From an uncultured Pelagibacteraceae bacterium (lineage in GTDB: Bacteria; Pseudomonadota; Alphaproteobacteria; Pelagibacterales; Pelagibacteraceae): a stretch of DNA of 37,420 nt. Within the stretch, counting starts at the first letter, position 1, and the number at the start of each line of letters is the position of its first letter. A program made the translations under genes and the position numbers. The DNA is taken from NCBI GenBank assembly GCA_902580445.1, contig CACHKQ010000007.1, positions 1 through 37,420 of the forward strand, in the 5' to 3' direction. Under the pieces are notes generated by a model. It saw nothing but the letters and a program-made list of their open reading frames with translations. It was not told where the DNA came from and ran no database searches. Shown here piece by piece: positions 24,907 to 32,357 of this stretch.

Positions 24907-25632
24907 ATGATACCTTTAAAAGATGATAATCCAACAAAAAGCAGACCAATAGTAAGCTACGGAATTATTGGATTTTGCATTTTAATATTTTTAGCACAAA
25001 CAGGTTTAAGCGAGACAGAACTTCGAGATTTTACATATTCATATGGACTTATACCTTCTGTTCTAATGGGAGTAGATCAACTTCCAAATGATCTTTATAG
25101 AATTTCACCAATAGGGACAATTTTTACTTCAATGTTTATGCATGGTGGGTGGATGCATTTAATTGGAAACATGTTATATCTTTGGATTTTTGCTGACAAC
25201 ATAGAGGACGATTTAGGTACTTTAAATTTTATAATTTTTTATTTTGTTTCAGGTATTGGAGCTGCGATGGCTCAAGTACTTATGGATGTTAATTCTCAAA
25301 TACCAATGATAGGTGCAAGTGGAGCAATTGGAGGAGTATTAGGCGCCTATTTAATTAACTATCCTAATGCAAGAGTATTGGTTTTAATACCTTTTGGATT
25401 TTTTAGCCAGTTAATCAAAATAAGAGCTCTTTACGTTTTGGGTTTTTGGTTTATTTTACAGTTTGTAAATTCATTCCTAACAGCCTCTTCAAGCGGTGGA
25501 GGAGTGGCATATGCCGCACATATAGGTGGTTTTATAACTGGTGTTGTTTTGATATTATTTTTAAATAAAAAAAATAATAAAAAAAACTTTAATAAGAAAA
25601 TCAATAAAAAACAAAAAGGTCCTTGGGAGTAA
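24907..25632 (+). CDS. Rhomboid-family intramembrane serine protease
   Basis: This protease would cleave transmembrane segments of partner proteins in the inner membrane. The 241 residues have a short N-terminal segment and about six helices. Family landmarks are HGGWMHLIGNMLYLWIFADNIEDDLG near 79-104, the catalytic serine S138 in GASGAIGGVLGAY, and the catalytic histidine H205 in AAHIGGFITG. The C-terminus is a lysine/asparagine-rich tail (NKKNNKKNFNKKINKKQK). The stop shares one base with the start of the site-2 protease gene (TAATG), so the two are probably coupled. Confidence 0.93.
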   Translation: MIPLKDDNPTKSRPIVSYGIIGFCILIFLAQTGLSETELRDFTYSYGLIPSVLMGVDQLPNDLYRISPIGTIFTSMFMHGGWMHLIGNMLYLWIFADNIEDDLGTLNFIIFYFVSGIGAAMAQVLMDVNSQIPMIGASGAIGGVLGAYLINYPNARVLVLIPFGFFSQLIKIRALYVLGFWFILQFVNSFLTASSSGGGVAYAAHIGGFITGVVLILFLNKKNNKKNFNKKINKKQKGPWE

Positions 25633-26738
25633 TGAGTTATATAATTCCATTCATAATTTTAATAACTATAGTAGTTTTTATTCATGAGTATGGCCATTAT
25701 TATTTTGCAAGAAGATATGGAGTTGCAGTAACAGATTTTTCAATTGGTTTTGGTAAAGAAATTTTTGGTTTTAATGACAAAAACGGAACAAGATGGAAAT
25801 TTTGTTTAATTCCACTTGGAGGTTATGTTAAATTTTTTGGAGATAGAAATGTATTTAGTCAATCCGAGCAAGAAGAGTTGTTAAAAAAATATAATAAAGA
25901 GGATCAAAAAAAATTATTTGTTACAAAACCATTATATCAAAGATCATTGATAGTTGCTGGAGGCCCTCTTGCAAATTTTATATTGGCTTTATTAATTTTT
26001 ACTTTAATTAATATTTTTGTAGGTAAAGATTTTACTCAGCCGAAAATTGAAGAAGTAACAATAAACAGCCCCGCAGAGAAAGCAGGATTAAAAAAAAACG
26101 ATATAATTATTGGTATAAATGACAATAAAGTAGAAAGTATTCTAGAAGTATCAACTTATATCAATACTAATAATGCAGATAAGTTAAAAATCATGGTTTT
26201 AAGAGATCAAAAGGAAATCTCTCTTGTAGCTATCCCAGAAATAATAGATTCTAAAGATCCATTGGGGAATTCCGTAAAAAAAAAAATAATTGGAATTAAA
26301 ATAGGACCTGCTAACAATGAATTTAATAAAGAAAAACTTGGACCTACAAAAGCAGTATATTATGCAACAAAAGAAATTTGGTTTGTCTCTAAGACTACAA
26401 TTCAGTTTGTTGGATCTATGTTTCAAGGCAAGGCGGACACCTCCCAACTAGGAGGACCAATCAAAATTGCTAAAATTTCTGGTCAAGTTATGGAATTTGG
26501 AATATTAGCTTTTTTAAGTACAATAGCTTACATCTCAATAAGTCTTGGTTTAATTAACTTATTTCCTATTCCTCTTTTGGACGGGGGTCATTTGATGTTT
26601 TATTTATTTGAAAAAATTTTAGGGAGACCTTTAAGCCAAGCAACACAAGAAGGTTTTTTTCGAATCGGTCTTTTTTTACTTCTTTCTTTAATGTTATTTA
26701 CTACTTTTAGTGATTTAAAAGATTTAGGATTATTTTAA
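25632..26738 (+). CDS. rseP: Site-2-type zinc metalloprotease (RseP/M50B family)
   Basis: This is an intramembrane metalloprotease of the regulated-intramembrane-proteolysis type. From ATG 25632 it has 368 residues, with the zinc site HEYGHY (H18, E19, H22) in the first helix, a single PDZ domain at about 137-195 (NSPAEKAGLKKNDIIIGINDNKVE), and the third zinc ligand D317 in PIPLLDGGH. One PDZ domain instead of the two of E. coli RseP is usual for shorter alphaproteobacterial forms. Unusually for RseP, the upstream neighbour is a rhomboid protease rather than dxr or bamA genes. A TTG nine bases upstream is the only alternative start. Confidence 0.93.
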   Translation: MSYIIPFIILITIVVFIHEYGHYYFARRYGVAVTDFSIGFGKEIFGFNDKNGTRWKFCLIPLGGYVKFFGDRNVFSQSEQEELLKKYNKEDQKKLFVTKPLYQRSLIVAGGPLANFILALLIFTLINIFVGKDFTQPKIEEVTINSPAEKAGLKKNDIIIGINDNKVESILEVSTYINTNNADKLKIMVLRDQKEISLVAIPEIIDSKDPLGNSVKKKIIGIKIGPANNEFNKEKLGPTKAVYYATKEIWFVSKTTIQFVGSMFQGKADTSQLGGPIKIAKISGQVMEFGILAFLSTIAYISISLGLINLFPIPLLDGGHLMFYLFEKILGRPLSQATQEGFFRIGLFLLLSLMLFTTFSDLKDLGLF

Positions 26739-26888
26739 TTATCATTTAGATTGTAAAAAAACCTAATAAAAACAAGGCTTTTTCACAAACACTCTATTTT
26801 GTGTTTATAAACACGGTAGCTACTATATTTTCGTTGATTTTATTGAGTTTTTGTACAAATTGAAAAAAGCAATAAAAAAGGGGCTAAA

Positions 26889-27164
26889 ATGAACAAAAAA
26901 CAACTAGTAAATAAAATAGCAACAGCAATGAGCCAAAGTAAAGCTGATGCTGAGAGAATGTTCGATACTATTACTGGTATTATTCTAGATTGCCTTAAAA
27001 ATGACGAAGCCGTGAAAATCGCTGGTTTTGGCACTTATAAGGTAGCTAAAAGAAAAGCCAGAATTGGTAGAAATCCTCGAACTGGAGAGCAGATCCAAAT
27101 TTCTGCCTCACAGAAGGTTAAATTCCTACCTGCAAAAGGTTTAAAGGATATGTTTAATAAATAG
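26889..27164 (+). CDS. HU-family DNA-binding protein
   Basis: A 91-residue histone-like protein that bends DNA and compacts the nucleoid. The start MNKKQLVNKIATAMSQSKADAERMFDTITGIILDCLKNDEAVKIAGFGTYKV is the HU dimerisation fold. The DNA-binding arm holds the RKARIGRNPRTGEQIQI motif with the prolines that intercalate DNA, and the end is KVKFLPAKGLKDMFN. A good Shine-Dalgarno (AAGGGG) lies at 26879-26884. The gene is monocistronic, with its own strong terminator just downstream; the 150 bases before it are an AT-rich control region in which I cannot pick a firm promoter. Confidence 0.96.
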   Translation: MNKKQLVNKIATAMSQSKADAERMFDTITGIILDCLKNDEAVKIAGFGTYKVAKRKARIGRNPRTGEQIQISASQKVKFLPAKGLKDMFNK

Positions 27165-27171
27165 TCAGTTT

Positions 27172-27208
27172 AACAACCCTTAAAAATCACTATTTTAAGG
27201 GTTGTTTT
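27172..27208 (+). terminator. Intrinsic terminator after the HU gene
   Basis: AACAACCCTTAAAA (27172-27185) and TTTTAAGGGTTGTT (27193-27206) form a perfect 14-bp stem with a 7-base loop, followed by TT. The stem lies seven bases beyond the HU stop. The A-rich and U-rich stem ends mean it could also stop transcription from the opposite strand. Confidence 0.88.
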
Positions 27209-27310
27209 AAAGCACTAACTGTCACACCCCAAAAAAATTCATAACTCCTCTTCCGATAAAGCACTTCTTAAAAATCTCAACTGATCTACGGTAAATGACT
27301 TGGAGGTATA

Positions 27311-28603
27311 ATGAAAAAATATATAGGTTATTTCTTTGCGGGTACGGCAATTTATTTTGCTTTCGCTGGTCTAGGCTACGCCGAAACCACTGTATCTGCA
27401 GAAGTTCAATACATTTTTAATACAATACTATTTTTAATGTCAGGTTTTCTGGTTATGTGGATGGCAGCGGGTTTTGCCATGCTTGAATCAGGGTTGGTTA
27501 CATCTAAAAGTGTATCAGCGATCTGTGCTAAAAATATAGGTTTATATTCAATTGCCGGAATTATGTTCTGGTTAGTTGGATACAATTTAGCTTACGGTAT
27601 ACCAGAAGGTGGATGGATAGGTTCATTCTCTTCTTGGAGTGACGCATCATCGTTAGAAACAGGTTATTCTGATGGTTCAGATTGGTTTTTCCAAATGGTA
27701 TTCTGCGCAACAACAATGTCAATCGTATCAGGAACATTGGCTGAAAGAATTAAAATTTGGCCATTCTTCTTATTTGCAGCTATTTTAACTGGATTTATTT
27801 ATCCAATTGAAATGGGATGGCAGTGGGGCGGTGGTTGGTTATCAGCTGCTGGTTTTTCTGATTTTGCAGGTTCAACATTAGTACATGCTGCTGGAGGAGC
27901 TGCTGCTCTTGCCGGTGCAATAGTACTTGGTGCGAGATCTGGAAGATTTACCTCAGGAGGTGGCGTAAAAGCTATGCAACCTTTTGCGGCTTCTTCAATT
28001 CCATTAGCAACACTCGGAGTATTTATACTTTGGTTAGGTTGGTTTGGATTTAACGGTGGCTCACAATTAGCTGCTGGAACACTCGAAGATGTTAGCTCTG
28101 TTGCAACTATTTACATAAACACGAACTTAGCTGCTGGTGGTGGAGTTATGGCCGCTGCTGTAGTATCAAGATTATCTGCTGGTAAAACAGATGTAGTAAT
28201 GATGCTTAATGGCGCGATCGCTGGTTTAGTTGGTATAACAGCCGAACCTTTAACACCAAGCCCACTTGCTGCAATCGTGATTGGAGCAATAGCTGGTGTC
28301 TTAATGTACTACTCAACAAAACTATTATACAAAATGAAAATAGATGATGTTGTTGGAGCTATTCCTGCACACTTAGTAGCTGGAGTATGGGGTACATTAG
28401 CAGTTCCATTTACAAATACAGATGTAGGTTTTGGTTCACAATTCCTTGGAACAATTTCAGTGGTAATTTTTGTTTTCGTAGCATCATACATTGTATGGTC
28501 AGTCATGAAAGCAACTATTGGAATTAGAATCAGTAAAGAAGCTGAAAGGCTTGGAACTGATAAGTCCGAAGTTGGTGTAATCGCTTACGGAATAAGAGAC
28601 TAA
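27311..28603 (+). CDS. amt: Ammonium transporter (Amt family)
   Basis: This is an inner-membrane ammonium channel of 430 residues. An N-terminal signal-like helix (YIGYFFAGTAIYFAFAGLGYAE) precedes about eleven transmembrane helices. The family signature is strong: MAAGFAMLESGLVTSKSVSAICAKN, DWFFQMVFCATTMSIVSGTLAERI, and the twin-histidine pore residues in GSTLVHAAGGAAALAG and AIPAHLVAGVWGTLAVPF. The start is preceded by a GGAGG ribosome-binding site. No glnK/glnB PII gene is adjacent, although amt-glnK pairing is common. A strong terminator follows, so the gene is a single transcription unit. Confidence 0.96.
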   Translation: MKKYIGYFFAGTAIYFAFAGLGYAETTVSAEVQYIFNTILFLMSGFLVMWMAAGFAMLESGLVTSKSVSAICAKNIGLYSIAGIMFWLVGYNLAYGIPEGGWIGSFSSWSDASSLETGYSDGSDWFFQMVFCATTMSIVSGTLAERIKIWPFFLFAAILTGFIYPIEMGWQWGGGWLSAAGFSDFAGSTLVHAAGGAAALAGAIVLGARSGRFTSGGGVKAMQPFAASSIPLATLGVFILWLGWFGFNGGSQLAAGTLEDVSSVATIYINTNLAAGGGVMAAAVVSRLSAGKTDVVMMLNGAIAGLVGITAEPLTPSPLAAIVIGAIAGVLMYYSTKLLYKMKIDDVVGAIPAHLVAGVWGTLAVPFTNTDVGFGSQFLGTISVVIFVFVASYIVWSVMKATIGIRISKEAERLGTDKSEVGVIAYGIRD

Positions 28604-28645
28604 ATAATTCTCCTTCTTCCTCCCTTTCGTTTAGATGGAGACAAG

Positions 28646-28676
28646 AAAAGGCCCAGACTTAAAGTCTGGGCCTTTT
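28646..28676. terminator. Bidirectional intrinsic terminator between amt and the peroxiredoxin gene
   Basis: AAAAGGCCCAGAC (28646-28658) pairs perfectly with GTCTGGGCCTTTT (28664-28676) around a 5-base TTAAA loop. Four T residues end the stem in both directions, so it can serve amt on the plus strand and the convergent peroxiredoxin gene on the minus strand. Confidence 0.92.
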
Positions 28677-28679
28677 AAT

Positions 28680-29138
28680 TTATAAAGACCTTATATAATC
28701 TAAAACTTCTTGAGCATGGTCTTTTACCCTTACATTTGACCAAATTTTGAGAATTTTGCCGTTTTTAATAATTATTGTGGATCTTATAGTTCCCATGAAT
28801 TTTTTACCCATAAAAGATTTTTTACCCCAAACTCCAAATTTTTTTTGAACATTTACTTTTTCATCAGACAATAATTCAAATGGTACTTTATATTTCTTTT
28901 TAAAACTTAAATGACTTTTAATATTATCTTTTGAAATTCCAACAACTTCAAAACTCAAATTTTTAAATTTTTTATATAATTTTGTGAAATCCTTTGTCTC
29001 TAAAGTACAACCGGGTGTATTATCTCTAGGGTAAAAATAAACTACTAACCCCCCCTTAATTTTTCTGCTATCAAAAGTTTTTAAAGTTGTTGAATCTAGA
29101 CTAAAGGTGGGTGATTTTTTATTTTCTTTAACTTTCAT
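28680..29138 (-). CDS. bcp: Thiol peroxiredoxin, BCP/PrxQ family
   Basis: This enzyme reduces hydrogen peroxide and lipid hydroperoxides using a peroxidatic cysteine. The 152 residues show the PrxQ core: VVYFYPRDNTPGCTLETKDF with peroxidatic C44, then VVGISKDNIKSHLSFKKKYKVPFELLSDEK and RSTIIIKNGKI. The second cysteine found five residues on in E. coli BCP (C45/C50) is replaced by lysine, and no other cysteine is visible, so this is a one-cysteine form needing an external thiol. It overlaps the upstream glycosyltransferase-like gene by eleven bases and ends at the shared terminator. Confidence 0.92.
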   Translation of the reverse strand: MKVKENKKSPTFSLDSTTLKTFDSRKIKGGLVVYFYPRDNTPGCTLETKDFTKLYKKFKNLSFEVVGISKDNIKSHLSFKKKYKVPFELLSDEKVNVQKKFGVWGKKSFMGKKFMGTIRSTIIIKNGKILKIWSNVRVKDHAQEVLDYIRSL

Positions 29139-30156
29139 TTTCTTCCCAGAGTTTTTTCCAGTCTACATTTGGCGATAAACCATAAATTGAATTTATATTT
29201 GTAAAATGAACAGAGAGAGACGGGATAGGTGATATGCATAATTCTTTTTTATAAATGTTATGTAATGGTTTCTCAAAAGGATAGTGTTCAAATTTACACA
29301 TGCTAATTAACTCTTCGTAATAATTATTAATAATTTTTTTACTCATTACAAATGAACACAAAGTTTGATCTATTTTACGCCAATGACTGTTTTCACCCAT
29401 AAAAACTTTAGTATCATTTGCTCCAGTATATAAATAAGGGTAGTCAGTTGGACATATAATTAATTCATTATTAATAAGTGATGAAAATTTTTCATAAGTA
29501 AATAAAATTTCTGAAACCGCACTTAATTTATGAAGATAATCATCTTCAACAAAATAAGTTAAATCTTCGCATTTTTCTTTTGATAAAATAATTGATTGAT
29601 GAATATTCGACATGTTAGATTTTTGATTTGAAGTAACCTCTTTATTTTCCTCATTAATTTTTTTAATTTCTTTTGAGTATCTGTTAAAATCTAAAGTCTT
29701 AATTTCAAAATCTATTTGTGAATTATTTAAAATATTTTTTAACATATTAATTTGATCATTTTGTGAATTATGATCAATTACATAAATTTTGAATTTAGTT
29801 TCTTTAAATTTAATTTTCGCATGATTTATACTTTTTATTATCGACACTAAAGTTCTTTTTGTGTACTCCTCTTTCTCTTTTTCAAAAATTCTCTTCTTGG
29901 ATTGAGTAAGCATGTTTACCGTCATGCAAGTTCTTAAAATCACATCAAAAGATTTTACTTTCCTAGTAATTTTAACTTCACCCAACGGCAAAGTGATGGA
30001 ACGTTTACCCGGAATACTTAAAGACTCGTTTAAACTCTTATTAGAAACTGGTGCTGCAAAGTTACTTTGGTCGATGATTTCAAATCCAAAAAATCTACAT
30101 ATTTTAATAAAAAATTTAGAAAAAATGTTTTTTTTGTTTGGTTTTATTTCTCTCAT
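29128..30156 (-). CDS. Glycosyltransferase-like protein (GT-A fold suspected)
   Basis: The 342-residue protein has no signal peptide. The N-terminal 60 residues are basic and poorly conserved in look. From about residue 69 (SFDVILRTCMTVNMLTQ) the sequence resembles a nucleotide-sugar transferase. KIYVIDHNSQNDQINMLKNILN looks like the first strand-helix units, YFVEDDYLHKLSAVSEIL contains an acidic EDD like the metal-binding DxD, and PTDYPYLY with a later HFTNIN suits an acceptor region. I do not recognise a named family. It is cotranscribed with the peroxiredoxin gene, which it overlaps, although no functional link is apparent. Confidence 0.6.
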   Translation of the reverse strand: MREIKPNKKNIFSKFFIKICRFFGFEIIDQSNFAAPVSNKSLNESLSIPGKRSITLPLGEVKITRKVKSFDVILRTCMTVNMLTQSKKRIFEKEKEEYTKRTLVSIIKSINHAKIKFKETKFKIYVIDHNSQNDQINMLKNILNNSQIDFEIKTLDFNRYSKEIKKINEENKEVTSNQKSNMSNIHQSIILSKEKCEDLTYFVEDDYLHKLSAVSEILFTYEKFSSLINNELIICPTDYPYLYTGANDTKVFMGENSHWRKIDQTLCSFVMSKKIINNYYEELISMCKFEHYPFEKPLHNIYKKELCISPIPSLSVHFTNINSIYGLSPNVDWKKLWEENES

Positions 30157-30191
30157 TTAAACTATTATTATAATAGTTTATATATATAAAA

Positions 30192-30590
30192 ATGAATATT
30201 AAATCTTCAAAAGAATTAGTTGAAAAAGCTTTAAAAGAAATTAAAACGCTAACTCCCATCGAAATAAAAGAATTAAACGAAAAAAACCAATGTACCTTAA
30301 TAGATATAAGAGATATCAGAGAATTGTGGAGAGACGGAACTATAAAGGGAGCATTACATATACCAAGAGGCATGTTGGAATTTTGGTTAGATCCAAATAG
30401 TCAGTACTATAATAAAAATAAATTTTCAAAAGGTAAAAAACTAATTTTGTTTTGCGCGGCTGGTATGAGATCTGCCCTTGCAGCAAAAACACTTAAGGAC
30501 ATGGGGTATAATAATATTGCTCATGCTGAGGGTGGTTTTGGATCTTTAGCCAATCAAGGTCTTGAAATTGTTATTAAAGAAAAAAAATAA
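30192..30590 (+). CDS. Single-domain rhodanese-like protein
   Basis: This is a sulfurtransferase-like domain of 132 residues. The active-site loop is LFCAAGMRSALAAKTL with catalytic C88. The flanking elements TLIDIRDIRELWRDGTIKGALHIPRG and NNIAHAEGGFGSLANQGLEI are standard rhodanese blocks. The active-site loop CAAGMRS is of the thiosulfate- or persulfide-transferring type. It has no signal peptide, so it is cytoplasmic. It converges with the downstream isomerase gene with a single base between stops. The 35 bases before the ATG are AT only, with TATAAT at 30169-30174, and no Shine-Dalgarno is evident. Confidence 0.9.
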   Translation: MNIKSSKELVEKALKEIKTLTPIEIKELNEKNQCTLIDIRDIRELWRDGTIKGALHIPRGMLEFWLDPNSQYYNKNKFSKGKKLILFCAAGMRSALAAKTLKDMGYNNIAHAEGGFGSLANQGLEIVIKEKK

Positions 30591-30591
30591 T

Positions 30592-31179
30592 CTATTTTTT
30601 TATTTCATCAATTGCATAAGAAAGTCTATCTTGGCCCCAAAACATTTTTTTGTTTACAACAAAAGCAGGAACACCAAAGATTTTCTTTTTTAGAGCATCA
30701 TCAGTTAATTTTCTCAATTTATCTTTTACTTTTTGATCAGATACTTTTTTAAAAAAAATTTCAGGGTTTAAATCAATATTTTTTAAAACTTTATTTATTA
30801 CAATTGGATCATTCATATTTAGCCCATCCATCCAAATGGCATTAAATATCTTTTCTATAAAGTTTTTTTCTGAATTATCCTTTTCGGCAATCAAAACTCC
30901 TCTCATAAAATTTACAGTCTTAATTGGGAAGTAAGAGTTAAAATGAAAAGAAATATTTTTTTTTTTACTAACTAATTTAGTATCTTCGATCATGTATTTT
31001 GATTTAAGTTTAATAAAAGCGGCTGGGGTTATACCTGCTGCATTATGTAATCCGCCTAAAAATATTGGCATAAACTTAATCTTAAAAGAATTTTTTTTTT
31101 CAAGTTTTTTTATTTCTTTGTAACCAATGTAGGCATACGGACTACTAAAATCAAAATAGAAATCAATAAATTTAGTCAT
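30592..31179 (-). CDS. 2-hydroxychromene-2-carboxylate isomerase/DsbA-like thioredoxin-fold protein
   Basis: The 195-residue protein starts with FIDFYFDFSSPYAYIGYKEI, the HCCA isomerase signature in which a serine (SSPY) replaces the DsbA CXXC cysteine. It continues with FMPIFLGGLHNAAG, a helical insert, and the C-terminal GVPAFVVNKKMFWGQDRLSYAIDEI that forms the thioredoxin-fold cis-proline region (VPAF). Members use glutathione in aromatic degradation or act on unknown thiol substrates; aromatic catabolism is not otherwise seen in this window. The gene overlaps the ABA4-like gene by eight bases. Confidence 0.88.
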   Translation of the reverse strand: MTKFIDFYFDFSSPYAYIGYKEIKKLEKKNSFKIKFMPIFLGGLHNAAGITPAAFIKLKSKYMIEDTKLVSKKKNISFHFNSYFPIKTVNFMRGVLIAEKDNSEKNFIEKIFNAIWMDGLNMNDPIVINKVLKNIDLNPEIFFKKVSDQKVKDKLRKLTDDALKKKIFGVPAFVVNKKMFWGQDRLSYAIDEIKK

Positions 31180-31642
31180 AAAAATTTATTTTTCTAGAAT
31201 AAAAAATTCTAAACAGCCAATAAACCAAAAGACCCGTTGGTCCAGTAAAGTATGTCGTGATTAAAGAAATAATTACTAAAAATTTTGAAATTTGATATGT
31301 CTTAGCATCACTAACAATCCAGTTTCCAACAAAAAGATTAATAGATAAAAAATGAAGCCAAAAAATCAAAAGAAAAGCTTCGTTCGAAAAAAGAGCATAA
31401 AGATCATCTAAGCCCAAATATAAATTAAAAACTTCAAAAATATTTTCGCTCATAAAAATTTGATAAGAAATAAATATATAAGCTGTGGATAATAATAATG
31501 GTATGATTACTGATTTAACTAAAAAATTTGTAATTATGTGATTTGGTAAAATAATTAAAAAAAACCAACAAGGAATGACACCTATGTTCGCTATATAGTA
31601 TATATTCTCGTAAGTGAGAAAATTTAAAAAACTATCAATCAT
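31172..31642 (-). CDS. ABA4-like membrane protein (DUF4281)
   Basis: This 156-residue protein has four hydrophobic segments and the ABA4 landmarks IANIGVIPCWFFLIILPNH near 18-36, the glycine-poor helix around LLSTAYIFISYQIF, LYALFSNEAFLLIFWLHFLSINLFVGNWI, and TGPTGLLVYWLFRIFY at the C-terminus. Plant ABA4 is needed for neoxanthin synthesis; the bacterial role is not known. It is upstream of and overlaps the HCCA isomerase gene, and is divergent from recX across 24 bases. SAR11 cells make carotenoid-derived retinal, so a pigment-related role is conceivable but unproven. Confidence 0.8.
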   Translation of the reverse strand: MIDSFLNFLTYENIYYIANIGVIPCWFFLIILPNHIITNFLVKSVIIPLLLSTAYIFISYQIFMSENIFEVFNLYLGLDDLYALFSNEAFLLIFWLHFLSINLFVGNWIVSDAKTYQISKFLVIISLITTYFTGPTGLLVYWLFRIFYSRKINFYD

Positions 31643-31651
31643 AAAACTTTG

Positions 31652-31657
31652 TATAAT
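31652..31657 (+). promoter_or_regulatory. -10 element of recX, nearly leaderless
   Basis: TATAAT lies nine bases before the recX ATG at 31667, so transcription should start two or three bases before the ATG. This excludes the in-frame TTG at 31649, which lies upstream of the predicted start site. No good -35 is seen at 17-18 bases. Confidence 0.5.
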
Positions 31658-31666
31658 ATAAAAGCT

Positions 31667-32227
31667 ATGGATCCAATATCCAATAAAAAAGATTTTGAAG
31701 ACTTAACAACTAATTTAAGAGATCTAGCATACTCTTATATTGAAAAATATAGTCCTTCAAAACAACAGGTAAAAACATATCTTTTAAAAAAATATCTAAA
31801 AAAATTTCAAGGATCAAAGTCTAAAAAAGATATATCAGCTATAATTGATAAAATAGTTTCGAACTTAGAAAAAAATCGCTTAATTGATGATAGGTTATAT
31901 TCCGATTCTAAAGCACGTGTATTTCTTAGACGGGGTTACTCAATTAATAAAATTGGGATGGCTTTAAGAACTAAGGGTATTGGTACAGAAAATATAAAAT
32001 TAAGCATTGAAAAGTTAAAAGAAGACAAACCTGATCCTGATTTTAATTCAGCAATGAAAATTTGCAAAAAAAAACGAATTGGACCTTTAAGACCAGAGGC
32101 AAACCGTGAGATTTACTATAAGAAAGACATGGGTATTTTAGCAAGATCAGGTTTTAGTTATGATATTTCAAAAAAAATACTATCTATGACTCAAAAGGAA
32201 TTTAATCAATTATATAAACTTATTTAG
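31667..32227 (+). CDS. recX: RecX-family regulator of RecA
   Basis: RecX proteins bind RecA filaments and limit strand exchange. This 186-residue protein is a chain of three-helix units. The first runs TTNLRDLAYSYIEKYSPSKQQVKTYLLKKYLKKF, the second EKNRLIDDRLYSDSKARVFLRRGYSINKIGMALRTKGIG, which is the most diagnostic RecX block, and the third ends ILARSGFSYDISKKILSM. It is basic throughout. No recA gene is adjacent, unlike many bacteria. Its stop overlaps a small convergent gene by eight bases. Confidence 0.82.
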   Translation: MDPISNKKDFEDLTTNLRDLAYSYIEKYSPSKQQVKTYLLKKYLKKFQGSKSKKDISAIIDKIVSNLEKNRLIDDRLYSDSKARVFLRRGYSINKIGMALRTKGIGTENIKLSIEKLKEDKPDPDFNSAMKICKKKRIGPLRPEANREIYYKKDMGILARSGFSYDISKKILSMTQKEFNQLYKLI

Positions 32228-32357
32228 ATTTATTTTTCTTCTCATTAAGCTTGAGATAATATTCAATTCTTCTTTTCATTGCATTTTTTACTAAAATAAA
32301 AACCAAAACTCCAAAAATAGCAACTGAAAGAATTATGATAGATATTGTTTTAAACAT
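32220..32357 (-). CDS. Small single-pass membrane protein, 45 residues
   Basis: This short gene begins eight bases inside the cysQ 3' end (ATGTTTAA overlap) and ends eight bases inside convergent recX. It encodes one hydrophobic helix (TISIIILSVAIFGVLVFILV, about residues 4-23) followed by a strongly basic tail (KNAMKRRIEYYLKLNEKKNKSK), predicted N-out/C-in by the positive-inside rule. The coupling overlap, an open frame filling the entire gap, and the sensible topology support a real gene. I recognise no family. Confidence 0.65.
   Translation of the reverse strand: MFKTISIIILSVAIFGVLVFILVKNAMKRRIEYYLKLNEKKNKSK

Noticed and set aside
26787..26806. Possible terminator hairpin AAACAC/GTGTTT after the site-2 protease gene
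   Set aside because: Only six A/T-rich pairs with an 8-base loop and no T-run; a stem of this strength is expected by chance in this DNA.
31649..31666. TTG start extending recX by six codons
   Set aside because: The -10 element TATAAT is within this extension, so it would lie upstream of the transcription start.
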